Source of the DNA: Dimorphilus gyrociliatus
Lineage: Eukaryota; Annelida; Polychaeta; Dinophilidae
Length of the DNA: 64,000 bases
Direction of reading: 5' to 3'
Assembly: GCA_904063045.1 (NCBI GenBank)
Contig: CAJFCJ010000005.1
Location: 899,167 to 963,166, forward strand
Positions 12,293 through 23,330 of the stretch are shown piece by piece. The stretch's first letter is position 1; each line of letters begins with the position of its first letter. The notes under the pieces are model-generated. The model searched no databases, had not been told where the DNA came from, and worked only from the letters and a program-made list of their open reading frames with translations. The position numbers and the translations under genes were made by a program.

Positions 12293-13857
12293 AAAGCGTA
12301 GTCTACTCCTTAATCTAAATAAAAGCGATATACAATCTATTATACATAAATGTCTCATTGATAAAAAGATAATATTTACGCGCTAATTTGCCTGGCAATT
12401 AGAATGATTTGCATTCAAAAAGTTCTTAGAAAATAAAGTGATTAGCTGGTGACAGGGAGGTGAAGAGATACAGAGAGAGAGAGAGAAAGAGAGAGGAGAA
12501 TCATAGACACGCAGTCAAACTGACATGTAGAGAAACGAAGGGAGTGAATTATGTTTATTATTCAATTGTTGTAATTTCTTTGCTACGATAAACATATTCC
12601 CATTTCCATTCTTTACCCTTAAAACATAGGATTTAACAAATTTTCGTTAGACTTCCAATAGTAATAAAAGATTGATAAAAGACGCTAGAGTTATTTATGC
12701 TGAGGAGGGGGCTGAAGAAGACTTTTTAATGGATTTTATAGAAATATATATGTATATATATATATATCTATATATATATAGGATGATGGGAGGAGAGGGG
12801 ATCGTAAAAAAATTATAATTCGTAATCGTTTTTGATGTAGTTAAACAATAGTGTAACTTTAGCAAATAGCGTCGAAACGCTTGTTCGATATGAAATGCGT
12901 ATAAAAACACGGTATGTCAGCAATTGGGATTGATTGAGTGCTAGAGATCGACGACGGCCAGTTATAACTAAAGCATTTACTTATTTTTTAGCTATTTTTT
13001 GTTTTTGGGTAGCCGTCAAAAGTTTCTGTTGGAAACTAATCGAATCTGTAAAAAACAAAAAAGACGACAAGTTTCTTAATAATCATTTCTTTCTTAAACA
13101 AATAGGGAGAGTCTGTAATTATAAAGTTTATTGAATATTGACAAACCAGAAGGTATTATATAAAAAGAATAAATATTTAAAGAGGTTAGAGAGAGAGTCA
13201 TTTTTTGACGGGTGGATGATTAATGAAAATACGTTATAGACTAATATCTACAATTTTCAATTCTCTCCTGATCTTTCAATTATTTAAATTGTATAAAAAT
13301 AGATGAAAAGCTATAGAATCGTGTTTAAGATATTTTTAACTATTAATTAATATTCTTTACTATCTTTCTTTTTGTTGAAAAAGAAAGAAAATAAACCATG
13401 AAGTCCGAGGGAAAGAGAAATATACTTTTTAATTGAGACATTCTTTCTTTTGTTTAATTAACAAAACTTTTTTCAATTTGTCTTTCGTGGTTTTTTAACA
13501 ATTAGAATATATATGTTTAGAGAAGGAATGAGGAAATTCAATTGAAAATAATATGAATGTACTCTGCTGTAGTTAAGAAATACGAAAACTTTTCCGACTT
13601 CTAACTATCGGAATACGAAACTTGTTAAGAAACCTAAAATACCATAAATAACACCATTTCATTCCTATAATATTCGTCCCGAGTATCAGGAAAGAAAAGA
13701 ATCGTTTTACTTCAATTACATAAAAAAAGAAATGTCATGAAAAGTGATTTCTAATAGTTAAAAATGATTAGGGTTAGCAAATTTGTCCTTCGAAAATCTC
13801 TGCAAAGGGAAAAGAGATCTCTAGATGGTAAAGGTCCATCTACAAATATCAAACTAC

Positions 13858-13925
13858 AATTATCATATGTGAAACAATTATTTTTACTTAAATACTAATT
13901 CTATATTGTTTCACATATGTTGATT
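13858..13925. ncRNA. Long inverted repeat, miRNA-precursor-like
   Basis: CATATGTGAAACAAT at 13864-13878 is repeated as an exact reverse complement at 13905-13919, with a 26-base loop. Outside the 15-bp stem a mismatch is followed by five more pairs (one G:T), giving an arm of about 21 bp. Length and near-perfect pairing resemble a small miRNA or hairpin precursor; a miniature transposon end is the alternative. No conserved miRNA seed is recognised. Confidence 0.25.
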
Positions 13926-14854
13926 ATTTAAATAATTAATTTAAACGGAAATAATTTCTTTATACACCTATTCCACCCGTTTATTTTTAGTTAGACCAAA
14001 TATTATTCTATTTTTAATTGTAAGTACGAAACAACACTAGTTCCCTTTATATTTGTCAATGTTTTTTTTTGTTGGTTGATATGTATGTATGGAAAATTAT
14101 GACATTCCAGTTCCTTCTACTTCTTTTCTAAAAAAGAGTGGAGATATTGAAAAATATTTATATATTATTATATACAGTATATATATGTACAGTATACAAC
14201 TAGTATACAGCGTTTGACCAAGTGCTTCTTGACAAATTCTAGACCATTCCCTTAGTATTGATTTACTATAGATGAATATAATTTACTTTGTTTATAGGTC
14301 CGAATGAAAAGGCCTATTGGTTCTATAAAATAAATGCAAATTGAATTTATAGTTTCTCTTCTTTTTCCTATTCAATTCTCAACTAATGTTTTCTTTTCAT
14401 TTAAAAAACACTTTTCCATAAACTTACTATGCTTTTAGTTCAATGAATTAATAGTAAAATATTGAAGAGATTATTATCATTACAATATATTTATGTAGTT
14501 TATTTAAATCACTTAAAAAAAGGGATACAAATTCCTCTATCTAGTCCTTAAATCAACAATAATAATTCTGTTATTAATAGTACCCAAAACATTAAGGAAT
14601 TACTTCCTTTTTTTTGCTATTAACAACTTTTTTTTAAAAAAAAAAAAAAAGACAAAGATTTTTTCTCCCTTTGTAGTCGCATTTTTATTTTTCAGGTATG
14701 CTAATTGTTTAAAAAATCTGTATGTTTCTTTAATTATCCCTTTTAGAAAGAGATTTGTTTTTTATAATTTTCTTTGTATGTTTAGATTTGATGTCATCGG
14801 GAACAGCAGTATGGAAAGGTGCGAGAAAGAGAAAAGTACTGTATATAAAAATAG

Positions 14855-14859
<5 letters not shown>

Positions 14860-14893
<34 letters not shown>
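14860..14893. repeat. (AG)n microsatellite
   Basis: An uninterrupted AG run about 100 bp upstream of the allatostatin-C-like promoter region. Confidence 0.9.
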
Positions 14894-14897
<4 letters not shown>

Positions 14898-14987
14898 GGG
14901 AGGATAAATACATATGATTTTTCTATAAAGTTAGCTATAGTATACTTTTAAAAAAAAACTGCACGTTAAGCGTTTCGTAAGTCCTCA

Positions 14988-15040
14988 CTAGCGCCGCCTG
15001 ATATACATATATTCCCGTCGCATTATCTACTTCAGTTCAA
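14988..15040 (+). promoter_or_regulatory. Probable core promoter of the allatostatin-C-like gene
   Basis: A TATA-like ATATACATAT (15001-15010) lies about 25 bp before an initiator-like TTCAGTTC (15031-15038). The ATG follows 35-40 bp later. A GC-rich GCGCCGCCT lies just upstream. Placement is from motif spacing only. Confidence 0.4.
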
Positions 15041-15072
15041 CACCCCAGCTGGTCCGTAAATTGTGCGGAAAA

Positions 15073-16082
15073 ATGAAAAACATTGCAATTGTAGCACTCT
15101 GTTTGGTTTTCGTTTTAAATAACTTTACCTATGGTGCAGTTTTGAACAGAGAAGATTTGAATGAAATGGAACGAGATTTTCAAGTAAGAAATTATAAAAT
15201 TCATCTGGAATTGTGAAAAATAAATGAAGCAACCGTAAAAGTTTTGTTTCATCTTTTTTTCGCAATTAAACTAATAGTTAAATCTAATTTAAATCCTACT
15301 TTAATAGTTTTATCAAGGATTTTAGATATTCTTTTAACATTAGGCTTATAGTAACTTATGATAGGGATTGATAATTTCCGTCTAAGCAGTACAATTCTTT
15401 TTCACTATTCCCAATCTTAAAATATAAAGGAGACGTCTCTGCGAAGAATGGAGACGGTGAGCCAGGGCTTAAAACATCCTATTTAAGCTTAAAAACTGGC
15501 ACATTTACAAACCGTTCCAAGCAAAGTATTAATAAGAGATTAAGTTTGACAAGCGCCAAATACATACTTTTCTTACTCAACAAAGAAATAAAAAGTATGA
15601 AATTCTCTAAAGAGTCCGTTTCTGAAACCGGAAGTTGTGTTATAAACAATTGAGCGGGTTTGCATAATAAATAGAATGAATTGACAAAATTTGTCATCAA
15701 CTTTTATGCATCAATTTGTAACTAGAATGTCTTTTTTTTATCTATTTGTTATGTTATGCAAATACCATTTACACTCTTTTATTTATCAATAAACAAGTAT
15801 AAAAAAAACAACTATCTGATCAGCCAATGAAAAGGGAAATAAACAATAAGTAGATACTTTATACAATTATATAACATTTAAAAATAGTAGAAACTTAATA
15901 ACTGTTCTAATAACGTTTTGTTTTTCTTCCATATTCTTTATGGAAATCTTTAGAGTGAAGATTTTCGGCGACTTTTCAAATTTCTTCTGAGGAATAAATC
16001 GAGAGAGAATAAAGAAATGATTGATTTAAAGAAGAAAAATAATGCTAAACAGTGTTTCTTTCACGCCATCAATTGCTGGTAG
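15073..16082 (+). CDS. Allatostatin-C-like neuropeptide precursor
   Basis: Two coding exons, 15073-15183 and 15954-16082, are joined in phase 0 across a 770-bp GT-AG intron (CAA|GTAAGA ... TCTTTAG|AGT). The precursor is 79 aa. Residues 1-21 are a signal peptide (MKNIAIVALCLVFVLNN..., cleavage likely near TYGA). A spacer rich in Arg, Lys and Glu follows. The C-terminus is a KKK cleavage site and the peptide NNAKQCFFHAINCW, directly before stop TAG. Two Cys separated by exactly six residues, aromatic residues after the first Cys, and a free non-amidated aromatic C-terminus are hallmarks of allatostatin-C (known insect form CYFNPISCF). The disulphide-looped peptide would be released from neurosecretory cells to act on a somatostatin/allatostatin-C-type GPCR. 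AATAAA at 16118-16123 is 36 bp after the stop. The spiralian-like HAINCW ending differs from the arthropod form. Confidence 0.85.
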
Positions 16083-16117
16083 ATGGTATAACTGTTTTGA
16101 GCTAGCTTAATGTTTTA

Positions 16118-16123
16118 AATAAA
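16118..16123 (+). terminator. Polyadenylation signal AATAAA of the allatostatin-C-like gene
   Basis: A canonical AATAAA lies 36 bases after the stop codon, the first such motif downstream. Confidence 0.6.
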
Positions 16124-16237
16124 GGCAGATGATGATTGTTCAATGACTTCAAATAATGATTTCCTTCGTTTATGAAGAAAATTTTGCAATCAGAAATGTT
16201 GTATACATATTAGTATACAGAAAAAAATCTGTATATA

Positions 16238-16240
<3 letters not shown>

Positions 16241-16292
<52 letters not shown>
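16241..16292. repeat. (TA)26 microsatellite
   Basis: An uninterrupted TA run of about 52 bp. It is preceded by overlapping CTGTATATACTGTATA palindromes, a motif that recurs across the window. Confidence 0.95.
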
Positions 16293-16295
<3 letters not shown>

Positions 16296-16699
16296 CATAT
16301 ATCTAATAATTTATCCATGTAAACAGAAATTTAGTGAAATCATTCTCTGTCTCGAAATTTTCTGGAAATTTTATTTTCATGTTTCAATTAGTAAAAAATT
16401 AATTTATTAAAACAATGCAATTCACTCAGATTTCAATTCATAAAACTGAGAAATACTTTTCTTAATTGGCTAAATAAAAACCTATTAGAATTATGTAAAA
16501 TAATATTCATGATCATTTGCAGCTGATCACAATAACTAAAAACTTAGGTATTTTTTTTTATATGAAAAAGTACGGTGTTTTCTTTTAATATACTGTACAT
16601 CAAACTTTTCCCGATTTTTCCCTTATGTGAAAGAGAGAATACTACTTTAAATGCTAGAACTAAGAGCCCCCCTTCGCCTCTAAGTTAATCCGCCACGTT

Positions 16700-16830
16700 T
16701 TCCCCGACCTTGTAGGTAGGAGGGTCCACGACCTTGCCATTTAGAGGTCTTATATATAGTTGCTCCTCCTCCTCCTCCTACTGGACTTTACCTTTCGACG
16801 CTAAGGATAACAAAGCATTATAGCGGCTAG
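16700..16830 (+). promoter_or_regulatory. TATA promoter with paired CGACCTTG sites, possible 5' exon of the LRR gene
   Basis: CGACCTTG occurs at 16705-16712 and 16729-16736. Its complement CAAGGTCG resembles the monomeric nuclear-receptor site (ERR or FTZ-F1/NR5A type). TATATATAG lies at 16751-16759, followed by CTCCTCCTCC and a possible first exon ending GGCTAG|GTAAAAAG at 16830. The nearest + strand gene is the LRR gene, which has an acceptor at 18458-18459 in its 5' UTR. Joining the two is inference. Confidence 0.35.
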
Positions 16831-18457
16831 GTAAAAAGTAGATAAAACCTGATGTTAATTTCTATTGACGTTAAAACACAGCTAAAGATTGAATAAGATC
16901 AAAGGTCGCTAATTAAAAAAAATGAAAAAATAAAGTTTACGAAAAAACTTTCTTTCTAAAAAAAATTCCATTAATGTCAACGAAATTTGGCAAACAAACT
17001 AATTAGCACACTTTTTTTATATTATAAATATAAATCTCTATACACACTTTTTGTCTATCTTCTTTAAAGAGAAATTCGAATACAATTCAACTTTTTACAA
17101 ACAATGATCGAGTACTACTTATTCTATTCATATATACTTATAATAAAATTTTAATCGACCGTCGCGGCTTTACTTCATCTCCGTGACAAAGCTGAAAATA
17201 TTGCATGACCTATTTCTTTTAGACCTAGTTTAAATTACTGTCGTCTGTATTGCGTAAAGTAATATTTACGTACAACTAACGAATAAGTTGGCACTTTCAA
17301 AAGCTTTACTGGAATTAATCCACAAACTTCTACCTTTTTGGAGATTATCATTAAATGTCGAAAACTTGTCGCACACCAAATCCCCCTTTCCCTTTTTTTT
17401 TCTTCATTTTTCTCTTACTTAAGCGTAAAATATCTTTCTCTTATAGAAAAGAAACAAAAAAACAAAAAACAAAAAGAAAACCTTCAACAAGTACGCCATC
17501 TACATTCTTTGTACGTAATTCGAAAGTATATACTGGTAGTTTTCCTTCTAGTTTTTGGATTATACAATCCGTTGATGAAGGTTACAATAAGGGGTTGTTT
17601 TGGTTGACGTTAATTCAATACTTAAAAAGGCCGACTAGATGACAAACCTAATTGAACAAGTATAATGGTATCATTGAATTCATGAAAATGCTTTTTCAAA
17701 TATTATTATCGTTGGTGTTTGATTATGATTTTGGAGCTTACCTAGATTGGAGAAAATAGCATTTAACAGTTCAGAAAATGGCGAAAAAACTGTCGCATAT
17801 TTTACAGGCCTAATGTCTGTTGTGTGCCGGGGTTAGAAATAGGAGATTATCATTAAACATTTCCAAATTGAAATAGAAGTAAACTATTGAAAAACAACTG
17901 GAGAAAGTATAGAAATTTTGAATACCTAGAATTCTGTTTAAACAATCCTTACCAATATTTATATTCCCTGTAAAAAAACTGGAACAATAGGGTTTTATAT
18001 ATTTCAAAAGTGTAGCAATTATATCTCGCACTTTATTCTATTGTTAGGAGAAACATTTCTATATTTGGAAGACTTTACCCATTCAGTTATCTTTTTTTTG
18101 CTGAACGAAATGAAAGAAAATTCAATATATTACGTCATTTTACGTGTAAATATGATAAGACGAAAGTAATTTAATCATATACTTACTTACTGGAGGATAT
18201 ACTATAGTAATATTCGTTATCTATACCTATCTTAGAGATTATCTCAATGCTAATTTTAGATAACTCTCTACTAAGCTTTGTTCAATACAAATTTTTGAAA
18301 CTTTGACCTTTTAGCTCTCTCATTTTGTTTTACAACGTTATTTACTCGGTTCTTATACTGTTTTTAAGAGGAAACAAAGAACTCAGTTCAGCCATTTTTG
18401 TTTTTACCTCTCTAACATTCTACGATCGTCCAAGTATCTTATCCTCGTTGTTTACAC
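16831..18457. other. Gap or 5' UTR intron before the LRR gene
   Basis: No coding sequence supported. The overlapping + frames at 17338-17642 are driven by poly-purine and CT tracts. A CGCCATCTA motif is at 17494-17502. If the 16.75-kb promoter serves the LRR gene, this is its first intron. Confidence 0.45.
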
Positions 18458-18499
18458 AGAAGATATCGTTGAGCTCTCTTCTAAAATAAGCCGAGGAAA

Positions 18500-20452
18500 A
18501 TGATTTCTTCTTACGCCAAGATTATAACAATCATCCTTCTTATAGTAGAAACTGAAAGTTTATTCTTCGGAGGAGATACTAAAACCACAAAAAGACCGTA
18601 TTATCAGCCACTTCTGTCCAGAGAATGTCCCTTATGGAGAAACACTTGTAACGCTTACAGAAATAGATGCAAATGTCCAAGAGCCGGCTGTGAGAAGTTC
18701 CCAATTGAAATCATAAAAAACAAGGGAAATATTACTAATATTGATCTTACACTGAATAGGATATCAATGATACCAAGTTTGGCTGCTTTTCCAAAGTTGC
18801 AAATCTTACGGTTGAACGATAATGTAATATCGAAAATTGTATCTGGAGCTTTCAATGAAAATAAAAACCTGCGCGAACTCTATTTGAAAAATAACAAATT
18901 GGAAGAATTAAATCGTAAAAATTTTGCTTTCTTTTACAATTAAACATGAATTTTAATAATCAAATTGATTATTCATTTTTTAGCCAAACTATTTAGATAT
19001 ATTAGCGATCTAAAAATCCTCAATCTTGAAGGCAACAAATTGAAAAGTTTGAAGAAAGAAAACTTTCATTTTGCATATATATCAAGATTAGAAGAACTAT
19101 ATCTTGCAGATAATGATATTACTGATATAGGAGAGGATGCGTTCACCGATCTTCCTCATCTAAGGTAGGAAAGAAAATTGATATTTGCCATATTAATTAC
19201 CCTGCTAACAACTACAGAGAACTAGATTTATCCGGAAATGCATTGCAAACAATAAATAAAGATTATTTTATTGGTTTGTCAAACTTGAAATATCTATATC
19301 TAAGAAATTGCAGTATACAACATTTAAATAACAAACCATTCGAAAGTAAAAAATTCAACTTGATTCATCTATTTCTTAAGTTAAAAGGATAATAAAAAAC
19401 TTTCAGATTTGTATAATTTGAAAAAACTGGTGTTAAGCGAGAATAACGTACAACGAATTAGGCCAAACAGCTTTCATGGCTTAGATGATCTACAAATTCT
19501 TGTATTCAATAAAAATCCAATTCAGATACTTCAGGAAGGTGTCTTTGGTCGATTAAGATCTCTTCTTACACTTTTCCTAGAAGATCTTGATATCCAGGAA
19601 ATTTCGGAAAGATTCCTAAAAGGACCAACTGAAAAGGTTTTATTTTTATGATTTCTTTGTTTTATATCTCCATTTCATATACTTTTTCCCGTATAGTCGT
19701 TACAGGCGCTATCCCTCAATTACAATCAAGATTTAAAGATCATCAAGAATTTTACTCTATCTCATTTGGATAATGTTGAAATTACAATTTCTCGAACTTT
19801 CTTCCTCTCTAAAATTGAAAGTGGCGCATTTGGTCTAAAGCAAGATTTCAGTCAAAGTAATATAACAAAATTGAGCCTAAATGATAACTCTCTATCAATT
19901 ATTTCGGTTTGAACAATTTATTTAATCATTATCTTTTGTTGAAGAGAAATTTTTATCTTCCTATCTTTCACTTAGGAAAATCTAGTGGATTGGCAAACCT
20001 TACGTCGTTTAGATTTAAGTAATAATCCATGGAATTGCGATTGCAGGTTGAAATTTTTAAGGGATGTCGTAATGGAACGATCTGAAATACATTCTGTAAT
20101 GTAAGTTTTTAAGCCTATGTCTGTTTAAAAGATGCTTTTGAAATAAACGAATTTCATGTGAGTTTTTTTGTAAACAAGATGCGATATTCCACTTCAATCA
20201 AGAGGATTGTCTATGGACGAAATGGATTCAAGCGAATTTACCTGCTCTCATCATACAATGAGGAAGAGAATGAAAGGAATTCTAATTATTAGCGTTACAG
20301 TCGGATTCATATTCTTTTCGATATGCCTATTCTGGAGGAAGAGAGAAACGCTTCTTGGATGTTGTTTCGGGAGGAAGAAGCAAGGTTATACTAGAGTAAC
20401 ATTAAATGGAATATCTAAGAAAGAGGAGCTAGTCGAACCGGTAAACGTTTAA
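18500..20452 (+). CDS. Leucine-rich-repeat single-pass transmembrane protein
   Basis: Seven exons: 18500-18914, 18984-19164, 19218-19345, 19407-19636, 19697-19906, 19976-20100 and 20179-20452. All introns are GT-AG, 53-78 bp long, and in phase, giving 520 aa. Residues 1 to about 20 are a signal peptide. A Cys cluster at about 43-66 (CPLWRNTC...CKC...C) acts as the N-terminal cap. About a dozen 24-residue LRRs of the LxxLxLxxNxL type follow to about residue 410. The junctions of exons 1/2 and 3/4 restore exact 24-residue spacing. A canonical LRRCT (NPWNCDC plus two later Cys) precedes a membrane helix at about 463-482. The tail is short and basic (about 38 residues), with no TIR or kinase domain. 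It is likely a cell-surface recognition or adhesion protein; the specific subfamily is not recognised. An acceptor in the 5' UTR (TTTACACAG, AG at 18458-18459) suggests an upstream exon. AATAAA is at 20465-20470. Confidence 0.88.
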
Positions 20453-20477
20453 AATGGTAATCATAATAAAAATAAAT

Positions 20478-22000
20478 TTAATATAACAAGTAATAACTCT
20501 GTTAGAATTATTGAATGAAAGGGTTTTTCTGTGATTAATGAAATGCTTATTTACTTATTTACTACTTTTCTTACAGAAAGAAAGGTAGGAATAGATGTCA
20601 ATCTCATATTTAATAAAATTCTTTAATGAAAAATCTATCTTGTAGACTTTATCATTTAGTTTAGAGATTTTAATACAATCTAGTAAATATACTTGTACGT
20701 TGAAATGAATAGTAAGTTGTTAAATAGGGAATTGGAAGAGATGACTTGGGAATTTTTTTCTATCTTATATAGAACTTGTAAAAGTTTTATAAAACAATTC
20801 TTTACCAATCTGACAGATCTGGTCCGTTATTAGATTACTTTGGTTCTGTCAATGAGAATAGTCCTTAGATTTTCCATTAGCTTTTCTTTTTTTTAAAAAA
20901 AAAACACTTTTCTTTCTTTTTTTTTTTTAACCAAAAACCTTTCTTTAGGGGAAGAAATCGCTTGATTCACTTTATTTAGCTAAAAGGATGCCGTCTATTA
21001 TTAAGATAAAAAGTCAATTTTAATTGACGAATTGAAGAAGATATTTCTCAAATTAATAAAATATTATCTACTATAATCTTGTAAAATAAGACATAAAAGG
21101 AGCGTTAGAACGCTTACAATTGATACAGTATGGTAAAAAAAAGAAAAAGAAAATATAACACTATCGGAAGAAGACAGACGTCAGCAGCAAATACGACTAG
21201 TCACTTTTGTCAAGCTTTATTTCCAAAAAGCGTCACATATCAGAATTTCCGCTTAAGATTTCACGTTTTTACTTTATTCTTTTATTTTTTTTAAATACAT
21301 CTAAATCGGTCTTTTATTTCGGTTCTAATCCTTTAGAGTATTTTCCTCCGTTACTATGACGATGTATCCGGCTTTTGAATTTATTTTGAATTGATAAATT
21401 TTTCTTCTCTATAATCATTTTTAATAAAGATTTTGTATAGTAAATTTTTTTCTTTTATTTGTATTATTTTTTTTTTTAAGAAAAAAAAATAAAGCAATTT
21501 AGAAATTCAATGAGCGTTGTAAGTTTTTCTAGTATTACCTTTAAAATAAAGGTATTTATTCCCACGCTATTATTCTTTTACGAAGAGAATTATAGGTATA
21601 TTGTATTTGTACATGCGTACGAGTATTATTGTCTGTTTTCAATAATAGGACTAACGTAATTAGTTAGAAAGGTTTAAGTAAGAAAGCTGAGCAAAATTTC
21701 TTTATAAGTAAAAATCTTGAATATATCTTTTAAGATATAAATTCTTGAAAGATGATTGTTTTATCCCTGGAAAGAGTTAACTCTCTTCTTCGATTATCAG
21801 ATAGAGTTTGTTTTTTTTTATCACATATGGACTTTTTCTTCACTCTATTACCGTTCTCTTACTCTTTAATGCATTAAATTTTGTATAGGGGAAGAGAAAA
21901 GAGAGAGAAAGAGGTAAGAGAGATATTTGTAAATCCAGTAAAAAAAAACTCATACAGTAAGTAGGCTTAATTAGTGCTTTCTTGCTTATTTCTTGTTTAA
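20478..22000. other. Gap between convergent LRR and VLK-like genes
   Basis: The two genes converge here. The stretch is AT-rich with poly-T/poly-A blocks near 20890-20930 and 21465-21490, plus scattered AATAAA/TTTATT. No gene is seen. Confidence 0.6.
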
Positions 22001-22002
22001 TC

Positions 22003-23037
22003 CTATACAGGGCTGTCATCTAATTGAAATAGTAATTTCTTTAAAGATTTAGCTTCAATCTCGAATTGATCCAGTTTTTGTAAGATATTTGTCAAAGATT
22101 TATTAGTCTTTGAATTTTTATGGAATAGTAAATTCTTGAAGAACATGTCGTTGAAACGTTTCATATTAGTTTTTGCATTACTTCCAATACATCTGCTCCC
22201 AAGGCAATTAATATTATAGTCACATTCTCCATCGTCGTTACAAGCCGGTTCATCAACCGTAAAATCATCTAAATCTGTTAATTTGATATGACTATCCTTA
22301 AGCAAAAAATGAGAATCTTTAAAATCGCTTATCCTAAGAGATCCCATAGCTGAGTTTTGTAAATAATCAAGAAAATCCGCAAGACTATATGCGGTTGTTA
22401 ACCTTAATTTCCATGGCCAATTTCGGATTGTTGATATATAGAAGCGAAGGGCATACTCGTAAACAGCAACCACTCCATGTTCGCTAAGTGACGTTGCTTC
22501 GGTTTCTTCACCTTTAACGCAGTATCCCACAAGTTTTAATAAATTCTTATGCGATAGTTGCTGGAGTAGTAATATTTCTTTCATTAATTTCATATTAGGA
22601 AAGGAGAAGCATCTATGTCTTTCCGAATGGCTTGCTGCGCCATTAGGTGAATTGAGAGCCGCCTTCTTGACACAAGTTTTAACATCTTTAACATTTCTTG
22701 TAACCATTTTAACGGCAATTTTCTCTTCAAGATACGAACCTAGGAAGACTTGTTTCGTTACGCCATGACCAATTTTCCTCTCAATTCTAATTTTTGGAAT
22801 ATTGGAGCAATTAAATTTATATCGACTAATCGTTGGAAATGATTCTATATCATTAGCATGCTTTAATATAGATTGTTTTTTCTCAATTTTTGGCGTATAG
22901 TCTTCAACACTATCGTAAAGTCCATCTACTTTCGAGCAATCGTCGTTATATGACGCAAAATTGATGACTATGTGCCCCAAAAGAAGAGTAAAAAGGATTA
23001 AAAAAGACGCCATTTTCCAATTATATTGTGATTTCAT
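22003..23037 (-). CDS. Secreted PKDCC/VLK-like protein kinase
   Basis: An intronless CDS of 344 aa. A hydrophobic N-terminus (about residues 9-28, ASFLILFTLLLGHIVINFAS) is a signal peptide or anchor. The kinase-like domain has a Gly-loop IGHGVTKQVFLG, a beta-3 lysine in IAVKMV, an alpha-C Glu in LMKEILLLQQLSHKNLLKLVGYC, a catalytic-loop Asp in RISDFKDSHFLL, and a DFG equivalent in KLTDLDDFTVDEPAC. The last element, and the Cys-rich and helical C-terminus after it, match vertebrate PKDCC/VLK (family knowledge: a secreted tyrosine kinase acting in the Golgi and extracellular space). It is shorter than human PKDCC (about 490 aa), lacking the long Pro-rich N-terminal region. The start was taken as the upstream Met; a second Met at residue 9 is possible. 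A splice acceptor (TTATTGCAG) lies about 15 bp upstream of the ATG. Confidence 0.85.
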   Translation of the reverse strand: MKSQYNWKMASFLILFTLLLGHIVINFASYNDDCSKVDGLYDSVEDYTPKIEKKQSILKHANDIESFPTISRYKFNCSNIPKIRIERKIGHGVTKQVFLGSYLEEKIAVKMVTRNVKDVKTCVKKAALNSPNGAASHSERHRCFSFPNMKLMKEILLLQQLSHKNLLKLVGYCVKGEETEATSLSEHGVVAVYEYALRFYISTIRNWPWKLRLTTAYSLADFLDYLQNSAMGSLRISDFKDSHFLLKDSHIKLTDLDDFTVDEPACNDDGECDYNINCLGSRCIGSNAKTNMKRFNDMFFKNLLFHKNSKTNKSLTNILQKLDQFEIEAKSLKKLLFQLDDSPV

Positions 23038-23239
23038 GTTGCTGGAAATACTGCAATAAGCAATAATTACTGCCTAATTGATAATTAATATGGCTATATT
23101 ATTAGAAAAGTGTACCGAAACCGCTAGTCGTTAATTACTAAAGGGTAGACTAGAAGAATGCTCAAATCTTTCTCTATCAATCACTTCTTACATCTTTTTT
23201 CTCGCCGAGTTATTAAAAAAATATCTTAATAAATTTTTC

Positions 23240-23330
23240 AGCGTCTAATGGGATTGCCGGAAGAGCGTAACGCTTTACAACCAATGCAGACGGCGCTCGA
23301 ACATTAGCCCCGCAATTTAAAAAAATCTAG
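23240..23330 (-). promoter_or_regulatory. GC-richer island upstream of the VLK-like gene
   Basis: A locally GC-rich block 200-290 bp upstream of the start. Read on the - strand it includes CATTGG (inverted CCAAT box) and GGCGCTCGAAC on the + strand. Its position upstream of the only nearby - strand gene suggests its promoter. Confidence 0.35.

Larger units (their letters stand above)
7926..15000. other. 7-kb stretch without a supported gene
   Basis: Open frames here (8736-8942, 9014-9202, 11417-11674, 12695-12910, 12934-13134) lack a usable ATG, span simple repeats, or show no domain. A GC-rich block lies at about 8860-8945 (GGCGGGGGCCG, with AACAAAG motifs nearby). Structured elements lie at 9411-9498 and 13858-13925. 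TAGATGGC motifs lie at 9521-9528 (reverse strand) and 10994-11001. Small exons driven by the 7.8-kb promoter could be hidden here. Confidence 0.5.

Noticed and set aside
12934..13134. 66-codon + strand frame with a hydrophobic segment
   Set aside because: It begins at TTG directly after an in-frame stop, with no acceptor between them.
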